This document shows, in pieces, positions 13,111-25,100 of a DNA stretch of 64,000 nucleotides. The stretch lies in the NCBI GenBank assembly GCA_036785705.1, contig JAWUZG010000051.1:15590501-15654500 (forward strand), written 5' to 3'. The first letter of the stretch is position 1; the number at the start of each line of letters is the position of its first letter. The notes under the pieces were generated by a model. That model searched no databases and was not told where the DNA came from. It saw nothing but the letters and a program-made list of their open reading frames with translations. The DNA is from Acanthornis magna (taxonomy: Eukaryota > Chordata > Aves > Passeriformes > Acanthizidae). The translations under genes and the position numbers were made by a program.

Positions 13111-16100
13111 GGCGCACACAAATGCCACTCTGCGGGCGTTTAAACAAAGATTAGTGAGCTGTAGCTACGCCCCAAACCACGGGATTCATATAAAAGCAAG
13201 TTCAGCTTTGCCGTTAGATCTTCCTTAGCCTCCCCGGGCATCTTAGGGCAAGACTTTTAAACTGTCCGTTGTGATTTTGCGGGTGAAAAAGTTGTAAAAG
13301 AAATCGGAGAGTTTTATGAATAGCCTGATTGCTAGATGTAAATGGCTATCCAGTATCAGCAGATGTGTGATAAAGCTGTGACAGTGGGGTGGTGTCACTC
13401 AGCATCATGATATGACTATATATTTTGCTATGGAGATTACAAGGTCAGACTGTTTATCCTTAAATACCTGCGCATCCTAGTAATACACACTTGCACTTGG
13501 CTGCACTGGACTTGAAATGTTGGGTTAGTTGTTAATTTGCTGGCAGAAAGTTGCAACAATGTGTCTCAAAGTTACCTTCTTCCAGAAGGGTTTGGGTTTG
13601 TTTTTGGCTTTTTTTTACTGCTTGAAAAGTTTGGTAATAGACTTAAAGCTACCAGCGGCAGGACAACACAACTAAAACTGAGGAGTAGGAGCACTTAGAC
13701 TCTTGATGTGCATCACTTACCATCTTGGGACCTAGGTAGGATACATAAACTGTTGCTTTATGGATAGATTTCAAAGCAGTTAGCAAGCCTGGAAAGTGTA
13801 TTTCTGGCTTAAGAATAGAGGTGCACACATTTTTGGTGTAAATCAGACACTATATGTGATATTATTCATTCTATTGGCAGAGAAAAAGAAAACCCTATTG
13901 GATTCCCCAAATTCATTACATTGTCTTCAGTTAAATAATATAGTGGAGGAGGTGTCCTTCAGTAGGATTTCTTTTTGGGGACATTTTCCCTGTCCTATTT
14001 GCATGTCATTTCAGGTTCTCAATAACGCTGTGCTCTCTACAGATAATGTTTATCTTTTCAATAAAATCTTTTTTTTTCCCCGAGTTACAAGTCTCACTCT
14101 GTTGCACGCCTTTTAATCTGTCATTTACTTTGCATATCATCCTCTGTCCTCATAGCGTTTCTTCGCGCCTGATGCCCCTCTTCTAGTTTTCTGATTCTTG
14201 TATGCTTCCTGTGATTCTTCAAAATTTCCTGTAGCTTGTTTCCATGCATTCTGTCTTTCTGCCTGCCATTAAACCCATTTTCATGTTTTCCCCATGCACT
14301 CCTAACTTTTAGAGTGAGCAAAATAGCATCTGTCTTGACTAAAGCCAGTGTGTTTTCTGTCTCATTAATAGAAAAAGAAAAAAAGGAATCTCATTTATTA
14401 AAGAAAGTTTAGTTTTATGAAGAAAAAAAGACAAAGTAGCCATAAGGGTACTTCTGGCACTGATTCCTTTTCGAAGTAAAGGGAGAAATTGCCGTTTTGA
14501 AGTTAGAAGCTACATTACATAAAAATTGAAAACCAGGCCACCAAGTGCATTGTAAGAAAGAACTGTTGGGCCACCAGCCTGTTTCCAGTAGTGACCAGTA
14601 ACAGGTGTCTGCCAAGGGTTTTGGAGCAGGGCAAGTGTACAGCAACAAAAAATAAGAATACTTTCCTCACTTCCAGTGGTCTGGGACTGTAGGAATTTCT
14701 AAGTTGAAACAGTGTCTTCATATTTCAAACCCCTGAACGTGGTTTTTTTTCCTTTTGCTGATGGTTATGATGATCAGTTTTGGAAACAGGGCAGGTTTCT
14801 GGCACCCCCAGCACTCTGTCAGGGAGTCTCACACCTCAGCTATGTGTTGGCTACAAAAGTACCTCTCTGTGTTTGTTTTGAACTTGTCTCCTGCTTGTCT
14901 TAGGTGATGCCTCTTAGTTCTTGTATTGGAATAAACAGAGACCAATCATCCCAGTTCACCTTGTCTTTGGTATTCATGACTTTGAGCCTGCTACAGTATC
15001 CTTGGCTTAGGTTTCTCTTTTATAGACAGTATTTCTTATCATTCCCTTTATGGCAGCCAGTCTATACCACTGATGCTCCTTTTTACTTTTCTTTGTATTA
15101 CATCTGGGTTAATTCATATTCTCCAGATTGGGGACCAGAGCTACAGTCCAGATTCAGTCCTTTATATATTGTCATAACAACACTCTTGGTTTTGTTCTCA
15201 AATACTTTCCTAGTAATTCATAGCATTTGATTGCATTTCTGATTCTTTTCTCCAGTCAGATTAATTCAATTTTTTACTGCTTTTTTAGGACTACCTACCT
15301 CTAGCCAAATGAAACGTTTATATTAGGGTCTGTGCTAAGTATAATTATGTGGTAATTTTTGTTTTCACAAGTAACCAGTACTGTCAGTATGGACACCTTT
15401 CCCTTTTTATTAAGTAATCCATTTTCTGCACTAATGGTGTTATTTGTGGTAAACCCAATGTTGTCATTTTGCTCTTTCTTACCCATTTTCTTTAGTCATC
15501 ACAAAGAGGCTTTGTTTGTATTTGGGGCAGATGCCTTGTGTTCTCTTTCGTAATCCCTAGATAGCTGAGTGCTTCCTTTGCTAACACACGTCTTTGTGTT
15601 ATGCTCTTAGGAACCTGACAGTGGAAAGCACATCTCGAGCAATGTCACTACATTTCTCTGTTAAAACAAACAGGAATATACCTGTTCCAATGAGTAGGAC
15701 TCGGCATTTGACAATTACCTGACTTAAAAATTCACCTAGTGAGTCACTGACAAGGGGCATGAGGTGGTACAGCGTGGGCAGATTTCTATGGCCTTTCTCC
15801 CTTTTATTAAAGCTATTACTAGACTCCTGGTTTTAGACAAGGCCTAAAATACAGCATTCCTTCATCTGATCTTTATAAAATGGAGGATATTTATAATAGT
15901 GGTTCTTGCAGCCTTCTTTTGACCTTTCCAGATTTTAGTGAGCAATGACAAAAGCTTCCTGTAAATGTTGCTTTAATGCACATTTCTCAATAAGTAAAGC
16001 AGAAGTTCTGGTTTCCCTTGTGTCTTTGTATAGCAAACTAAAACAAATGCAGACCTCAAAGAGCTTTTGGAAATGGCTGAACCAGACAAAAAGCATAAGG

Positions 16101-19100
16101 GTAATCCTGCACCCAGATTTCTTTGGTAGCTCATTACTCTGAGCATGATATTGGTTTTTGTCCAAGCCTTCAAGCTGACTCATTTTTATGACTCATCAAA
16201 AATGCTACCAGATGACTCATATGTAGAATACTTGTGCATTGGGTGTGTATCATACTGGATTCTTAAGCCAAGGTAACTTTCTATTAAGAAATATTTTGTG
16301 ACAGTCTAATGACTCATAATACCTCTTACTTGCAGGTAGTTCATTAGTTTAAAAATGGAATTTTCAAAATGGAAGAATTTTTTGAGAGAAGTAGTTGATG
16401 AAGTTATTGCAATGTGATCTTCTTCAGACAGGGTAATGTCTGAGCTGTTTTACTCCCAGTTAGGCAGAACATCATGCTAGAGCTGTTAGTTCATGTGAAC
16501 AGGCATGGGGTCTCAAGACGCTGTGTATGTGGGCAGGAGTAATTTCTTACCTGTCTAATCCCCATCCTTCCCACTCTGTTTGCTTTCTGTGACTGGTCTT
16601 GGTCCACCTCTAGGCTTCCATTGACTTTCTAGATGAGGCAAGTCTTGCTCCCAACACCACCCTCTCCATCCCCTCTTTCCCGACACACTGTCCTATCTGT
16701 GTGTCACTGTATCTGCTCCCTCCACCCTTCTCCCTGTGGGCAAGGAGCCTTGGGCAAGGAGCCCTTGCAGGGCTGCAACCATCCAGGCTGAGTAATTTGG
16801 TATTTCCCAGCCTTGGGAGGTGATAATACGGTAGCCCTGATATGCTGCACTTCCCTGTGCAGTCCCTCTCTTTCAGGTGCTGTGCCTTATGTCTCCTTGT
16901 CCTGGGAACACTGCTCTCAACTGTCCCTTATTTCCACCCTCCCACCCATCTTTCTGGCATCTTGCTGTGTTCTTCACTTTTATCTCTGCCCTTCCTTTCT
17001 CCCTTTGCCTTACTCTGGGGGGATATCACCTCACCTGCAGTTCTCTGTGCATGGCCTGGTGAGGCAGGAGGAGCAGCGAGGGTGTAAATTGTATTGGTGG
17101 CAGTAATTCAAGAATATTTGAGTTTGAAAATTGGGGAGAGCCTCCTAACTCCTGTCTCAGCTGTCAAAACTTTGCATAGAAGAGCTTCTGGGCTTGTGCC
17201 ATGCTTTTTTGCACTGTAGCTGTTGGGCAGTAAGTGCTGATGTGAGACAAGGGAAGGAACTAGGGTTGCCTTACATGTAAGGAGAATGTACAGGGAACAC
17301 AGCTGTCACCCAGAGGGGTGGAATGTTTTAAGGAAGCAGCATTCTGCCATATTTTGGGTATTCCTGCAACAGTTTCAGAAGTAAACCCTAGAATTTCTGC
17401 TGACTCTATTTTCCCTGGGTAGTCCCTGCTCACTGAAAATATGAATCAGTGGTGTGCATCATGTGTGTGGTTTGAATTGGCTTAGATAATACAGAATGTC
17501 CACTTTTCTATGAAGCATTGGTTAGCAGGGACTCAGTTCTAATATACTGGCATGGGGAGTGTGTTGTATATCTAACCATGGAAAATCAGCTTATTTCACT
17601 TGCAGAAGACCTCTAACTTTGCCTTGGCAAGCTCTTATCAATGACTTGAGGCTTCAGTGATTGGTAAACGGAGGTAAATCGGGGTGGTGACTGATCACCA
17701 GCAGTGTTCCTTGGGACTCAATTCTAGGGTCAGTTCTGTTCAATGTATTTATTCTAGATAAATTGGAGCATTGAGCAATTATTAATGGAATGAAATTTAA
17801 CAAGTCTGAATCTGGGGACAGAGTTGCTGCCAGGCACCAATATAAAGTGGGAGAGGAGTGTCTGGAGAGTGCCCTTCAGGGAGGGCCCTGGGGGTGCTGG
17901 TGGGCAGCAGCTCAGTGAGAGTCAGCAGGGTGTGCCCAGGCAGCCCAGAGGGCAAAATCCGTGTCCTGGGGTGCATCAAACACAGCAGCACAGCCACTCA
18001 GAAGGGGGGATCATCCTGCTGTGCTCAGCATTGGCGTGACCTCACCCAGAGTGATGGCAGCAGTTCTGGGCCTCGTGGTTTAAGAGCTTGAAGGTCCTTG
18101 AAAGAGTCCAGAGGGGGAAACTGTTTAAGAAATTTTGAACATCAGGTTCTCATCTCCATCAGAACAAATCAACTATGTTACCTGGTAGCTCAAGCCAGGT
18201 GCCTCAAAAGAGGGACCCCCAAAAAAGAAATCCCTGGGCAATTATACCCTTATGATCTAAACTCCCTATCTCTCATCGACAGTCTGGATCAAAAGCATTA
18301 TTAGGGTATGGGGTCTTCTCACTCTTCATTAAGTCACTGTTTTGCTACCAAGTGGTGGCCATGGGGTCACCTTCACATCCTCTTAGGTTGGTTTCAGTGG
18401 GGGTTTTGGTCAGTTCCGTAGTCCGTGTTGTAATATGGTTGTTACGGTTCATATATACATACAAGTTACGGTCTGTCCAGTCTAGCTATTAATTTTTAAG
18501 TAATGTTTAAGCTACAGTTTTATCTATTCTAACTTTTAGTAATGTTCAGATTTTTATCTCCAGGTTTCATCCGTCTTTGTCTTACTCTACACAGCCACAT
18601 AGTTCAGATAAAGTTCAACTTGCAACCTAAAAATTCTAGCTACTTACGTCAAACAAGCACTTAACTACTTTCAAATAAAACAAATTTTCAACAGCAAAAA
18701 AGCTGGTGGGAGGGCTGGCAAGCCCTGCGTCTCACAGGAGCACGTCCTGTGAGCAGCCTGCTGAGGACTTTGGGCATGTGTAGTTTGGAAGGATGGAGGC
18801 TGAGGGGTGTACTCATCGCTCTCTACAGCTCCATGAGGAGGGGAAGGGCAGAAGGATGTGCTGATTCTTTCTCCGTGGGATCCAGTGTTAGCACACATGG
18901 CAATAGTTCAAAGCTGTACCAGGAGAGGTTCAGACTGGACAGTAGAAAGCATTTCTTTACCGAGAGGGTGGTCAGACACTAGAACAGGCTAGTGAGGTGG
19001 TCAATGCCCCAAGCCATCAGTGTTTAAGAGGCATTTGACAATGCCCTTAACAACAGGCTTTAACTTTTGATCGGCCCTGAAGTGGTCAGGAAATTGGACC

Positions 19101-22100
19101 AGATGATCATTGTAGGTGCCTTCCAACTGAAATAGAACAGACTATTCTAATTTGATATATTACCTGAATTTTATTAAGTTATTCGTTGGTATAAATCAGT
19201 GTATTGCTGAATGGCTTGGGGAGCTGCTTAAGATGGTGGAGGTTTCTTTTTCTACCTTGTGAATGATTTTGCTGGAGAGCCAAGTGATTGGTGTGTGAGT
19301 CACTTGTGGCCTGTGACTCTCTCTTCCTCAGATTATGATAAGTAATAATGTGTTAACTCTGATTACACTTATAGGCATACTTTCACTTAAACTGAAAAAT
19401 TGAAAACACTTCTTTTTTTCTTCTGAATTTTAAGGTGTATCTGACCAATTTTCTCTGCATTTTTTGCTTAATCTTTGATGCTTTCATCTTGTTTCTGTTG
19501 CTGACTTGTGTGACTTACGGGCTGACTATATATTTTCATATCAGGGGATTAATCACTGGCTAGAGAATCAGGAGGTTTTTGTTGTTACTGAAGGTCAGAC
19601 CATCTGTGTGAATGATCTTTTAGCCATTTTCCTGCAAGCAATACATCTTGTAAGCTGCTGAAACAATTTTTAGTTTTACTGAGTTAGAGTGCTTACAATT
19701 ATCCTGTGATCAACTAGTGAAGTCTGAAATTATAGTTATTTAAATATGTAGTTCTCTTTTTTCCTGTTCACCATTTTAGCATCTGGTCTATTGAATATGT
19801 CCTTGTATGACAGAGCTCTCTGAAAAATGTTTTAGCTTTGTCAGAGTTGCAAACTCCATCCTTCTTGAGGTTTTAAGTGGCTTTTATGTATGTACCTTTC
19901 TCCCCCAAGGCTTTAATTCTGAAAGAGAAACAGGACAGTGTGGGGCTGTCATAGCCATCTTGTTTTGTGTATCTTTTCTTAAGCTTGCAACCACAAAATT
20001 GGTATCAGCATTGTGGTTTACCCTTATTGGTTTACTTTGCTTTTGCTATAACTCTCCGAGCTGAAAAAGCAAGAAAAAAAAAGGAACTCTGAAGCTGTGC
20101 CTGTACTGCTGGGTATCTTACCACTTTCAAAAAAAAAAAAAAACCAAGCTGGGAAAACATTACAATTAAAAGGAAGGTATTATGGTAAAATTCTGTGTGA
20201 GATTATATTGGCGAGATGGTGTTTATTTGCAAAAAAAAATTAGTTGGTTTTCATCATTCACATGACCTGATGCATAGAGTACATTGGTACATCTATAACA
20301 TCCTCTGAAGCATGAAATCATATATGGCCAGATGGTGTGGTCAGGATCACTTGTGTGCAAAAAGGATGACAAGGGATGCAGGTTGTCAAGTCTTCGCTGT
20401 GGCTACAAACTAGTTTTTGGACAAATCTTTCTTTTATACTCTTCAGGAGTCATCAGTTGGTATGGGATGGGTCTTTGCTGTAGAAACTTGCTGACTTCAG
20501 GTTCAATAAATCTTGGGCCAGGTTTTTACCTGGTTTTGGGTTTTTTTGGGTTTTTTTGAACCTTTTTGTTGTTGTATGTCTTTTCCTTGTCTGAATGTGT
20601 GTTTGAAATACATGCCCAGGGTCTGTTTTTCTGTTGGGCCAACAGGCAAAAGCGTCCTGTTTGTGATGTGCTGCAATCTCGTTACCATCCTTCTGGTGCA
20701 GGATCTTTTGCTGATGAGTCATTTATGCTGTGGTCTTACCAGAGTGGAGACCTTTAGCCATTACATAAACAGCATATTTCTCAATTTTCATTGCTGGGAA
20801 TAGTGTCCTGAAAACTGTGTCCAGGGAATGGCATCCTTCATTATTGGTACCGACTGCCCTTTTAACCCTTTGTTTGTGTGTGTGTGGGTGTACAAAGTCA
20901 CACTCTCTTACAGTCGTATGGCAGTCTTGCCAGTCTTAATATTTCTGTTAAGATTGGCATGACAACAGTAACTTTCAAGTGGAAAAACTAGAAATCAATT
21001 CTTAAAGGAATTTAAAAAAGAAGAAACTGTGCATTTTTGTGTTGGACTATGCAGGCTGATTGTTAACAGCTGCAGTTTAAGAGGAAGAATGTACATTTGA
21101 CACGGGGAGAAGACAAAACCCTAACTTTCCCATGTTTCTAGGTCTGGCTTGCTCAGGAGGAGTTTTGGAAGATTTCCTGTACTTTGCAGGCAGTGAGATC
21201 CTCCTCTGCTGTCTTATTCCAAACTTCCCATCTCATGTATTTATTCAGTGGAACTGCAAGTACTGGATGCTTTCTTTTCTGTGGAACTGTTTCTACATGG
21301 ACAGCCTTACTGCCTTAATAAAAAACATTACTTTGCTATTGTGTAACTTTTATGCAAGCTGCAGCATTTTTGAAGCATTCCATGTATAAATTTCACATAA
21401 TGGAAAATATTTGTTTTATATACAACCAGTTTGCCATAGAGGCCATTGAACGGCATATTAACATCGCAGATGGAAGGCATCTGTTTGTTGGGGTTTATTT
21501 CTGTAAATCATCTCCCCACACACATTTGTCATTGGAGGGTCCAAATACCAGAATCAGCCAAGTAAACTGAACTCATTGTTATGATATAATTTAATTCTAA
21601 GTGCTGAAGTCAGAGGTGCAGTATGCAGGGGGATATAACATTTTCTCACCTTTTTTCTCTCTATTTACAGGTTATTCTAATATTTGTCTATGTGTTGACG
21701 AAGGAATCTGTAGAAATTTCTCCAGTGCCATATACACTGCAAGTCCATCGGGTAGCTTTGGATGGAAGAGACCCCTCTAATCCCTTGAGGAGAGAAAAGA
21801 AACAAATGCACTGTCAACTGGGACAATACCTACACCCCAGAAAGACCCACTGCTGCATGAGGTGTCATGCAGGTATGCAAAATAAACACAGTAGTAACGA
21901 GTTTCACCTCGGAGACATTTCCCTGTTCTTCTCTCTCAAACTGTCTCTTTCCTACAGCTAATCAGCTCTCCCTTTCCTTGGTGCCTATCCCTACTCAGCT
22001 AAATTCTTATTTCTTTTCTGTTCTTTTGGGCTGTCAGTATCATTCCCACTGGTGAGAGGAGCATACTTGGCCCTTGCACAATCAACTCCAGAGCTTCTTT

Positions 22101-25100
22101 GAGGAACCAGTGACTCCCATCCTCCCTAAGACAACACGTTTGCCTTTCTGTCAGAATTCTGTTAAGTGATTTTCTTGCAGGCACCTACAAGGCAAAAGAC
22201 TGTGATCGTCCTGACCAGGCAACTGTCTGTCTTCCATGTGCTGATGGCACATTCACAGCTGTTGATAACACCATATCTAAATGCTTACAGTGCACAAAGT
22301 GCCGTACAGGTGAGTTACTATCAGATCTGCAGGATCTGAGGAGAATGGTGGTGGATGGAGGCTGGGGGGGGTGGCAAGGTGATTGAAGGAGCTTGGAAAG
22401 CAAGGAACTGAATAAGACAGCATATGGGAATGGATTGGGGACAGCAGGAATAAGGGTTACCAAATTAGTACAGTCTGAGATATAGTTTGCTGGCCTTTTT
22501 GGCCTTTTTCTGTGAAAATTAGGGGATAACAATACTTATCATCGTAACAGTGCTCTCAGTTGAAGGTGAAGAAGTTGGAGTAATCATTTCTCCTTTCTTT
22601 CCTCAGAACTCCAGCAGATAATAGAGACCCCCTGCACCCCACAGCAAGACACTGTATGTGGCTGTCAGAAGAATCAGTATCAGGTTGATTCTGAGTCTGA
22701 ATTCTTCCAGTGTAGGAACTGCAGCTCCTGTGCCAATGGGATTATTGCCAGCTGTGAGTATGGCATGGATATGGATCCAGTATGGACATACTGTAGTTGG
22801 GTAGACTTTCTGATATGCTGCAGTGCTTTGCACTGAAAGAATGGTCGTTTTGGAACAATTCTTGGGTTTGTTTGCTCCCTTTCCCCAGAAAGACTGTCAT
22901 TTTTTGCCTACTCTGGCATCAGTCCCCGTTTCCTATCACAGTTTCTTTTGTTTTGTCCTTGAATGGTTTCTTGGTTTTGGCTGCTGTGAGGAACTACTTA
23001 ATTTTGGTGCCTTTGCCTTGCCTGTCCTGAAGCAAGGTGTTTAGGCTCACAGCAGGTTTCTCTTTGCCTTCCTTTTTCTGTCTTTCTCCTGACATTCACT
23101 GCATTTCCCTTATCAACTGCTGGAAGTACTTTGAGTACAATGGATGAAAATACGTTTGCTCCCAGTGCTCAGCTGAACTGCTTGTCAGTCAGCTGCTGAA
23201 CCACCACAGTGTTCTGTGCAGTGTTTTAAAGTAAAGAGCTGCTCAGGTAATGCTGAACTATACCCAGTTCAGCATTGGGCATTCCCTTGGGATGATGCCG
23301 GCACGTGGGAGAAGTACCTGTGTTAGCTGTCCCAAGGCACCTCATCTCCAGTCAGGAATCAGAGATCTTAAACAAACACTGCTGTCTGTAGTGTAATTCT
23401 TTACATGTCCCTTAAATGTCTTAGTTTCATGTCCGTTTAAATGTCTTAAAGGTATCCTCTCTTCTTTGCAAACCATGCTGCTCCTGGTCCCTTTACCATC
23501 TCTTTCCCTGCTTAGTGTGAAGTTTGCTGTTTCACTGGTGAATGTGCCCCCTCTGATGCCCAATGATCTTGTCACAGTTTCCACACTTATGCCTCTTCTC
23601 AAGGGTCATCACTGCACACTGCCCTTGAGCAGTTTCCTTTCCTCTTGGCTGATGTAGAACTGTCTTATTCCTGTCCCTCACTCTCCACAGAATGCATGCT
23701 CCTTGTTTTAGTACCTTTTCCCCTCCTTTCATGCAACTTGATGTCCTTCCATCACTGCTCTTGCCTGCTCCTCCCCACACCTGTTCTATTCAGGCTCTCC
23801 CCTGTGACTTGCTTAGAAGCGATAGCTCCTTCATTTCTTACCTGTTCCACTCACAACATCAGAAGAGTGGTTATGAGTCCCATGGCTTGAAGTGATTTCT
23901 CCCTGCCCCAAACTGACTTCCTTACCAGTCCCAGCTGCTCAGGCACCACTTCTCCCTCATCGTGGCCTGACTAATGTGGTTTCCCCTTCCTGTCATGCTT
24001 GAACTTGAGTGACTTTTCCTGCTTTTTGCACATTAGACTAATTTCAGCTGCACTGTAATTTTAGTCCCTTTCCAGACCTCTACAGAGGTGCCCACCTACA
24101 GGACAGTGGCACTATTTTTATTACTTTTATCCTCCCCCAACTCTGTTTTTAAATGTAGACCAAATCCTTTTTCTCTTCTTCAGTAACAGTTTTCCAGGCT
24201 TAAAGAGGGATAATCTGTCATCCTTCTTGGAGTGAATTTTTCCCTTTTGTTTTTTTCACTGTCCAGATTATGGCAACAGGTTGGTTTTTTTCTTTTTCTT
24301 AAAGGTTCAAAGAACAAAGATGCAATTTGCAGGTGTAAGCCTCAATTCTTCTTGTCACGTAATAATATTTGCAAGCCTTGCAGCAGGTGAGCTTTTTTAC
24401 TCTGTATGCCCCACCACTGAGTAGGAGAGAGTAGGAGCTCCATGGGGGAGGAAAATTTCTCACGACTCATTCTATCTAGACATAACTTTACAAGATTCTA
24501 ATTGCCTTCCTGGGGCAATTAGCTCTTCCCCTCTGCCACCCCCAGTCTCCTCCATGTAGGCATCAGCCCACTAAGAGCCCAAAGTCACTAGTCACCCTGC
24601 ATTGCTCTGCTTTGCAGGCTCATCTTGACTTGTCTGTTAATTAGGATGGTTGCAAATGGCGACTGTTTCATTTCGTGTGTGCTCACTTCTCTGATTTGCC
24701 CCTTCAGCTGCACTGGAGAAGAATGCTTGCACTGTCACAGCCCAGTGACTGCCTCACCGACTTCATCTGGGCTCAGTGAGTACTCAGGGGGCTGAGGGGC
24801 AGCGGAATCTTTTCAGTGTGGGTTGTTGTTCTGCTAATGCCTTTTCTAAAGGGTTATATTTTCCACTTTGTCGAACTATTATCCTTTTTCTCCCTACCAT
24901 TCGCACATCTTCACTTGCCATTCTTCCTCTAGCACTTACCTCCTTCTTTCTTAGTCACTCACGAATTTGCTCTCTTCCTTTTGTCCAGATGGAAACCTTA
25001 TACTTGGCATCCTTGTTGCAATATTTGGAGTTCTTTCTATCCTCTGCGTTGCACATAAAATAGGGAAGCTGGTGCAGAAAAATAGGATAGCATCATCTTT

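Larger units (their letters stand above)
12353..21670 (+). other. TNFRSF1A intron 1 (9.3 kb)
   Basis: The intron lies between the 13-codon first exon and the signal-peptide exon. Apart from the CpG island at its start and the CR1/LTR nest at 17690-19140, I see AT-rich unique sequence with T-rich runs and no additional exon with good splice context. Confidence 0.6.

Noticed and set aside
12087..13228. Several 200-aa-class ORFs on both strands around TNFRSF1A exon 1
   Set aside because: They lie in a CpG island where AT-rich stop codons are rare, have Arg/Pro/Gly/Ala-only composition and no family similarity.
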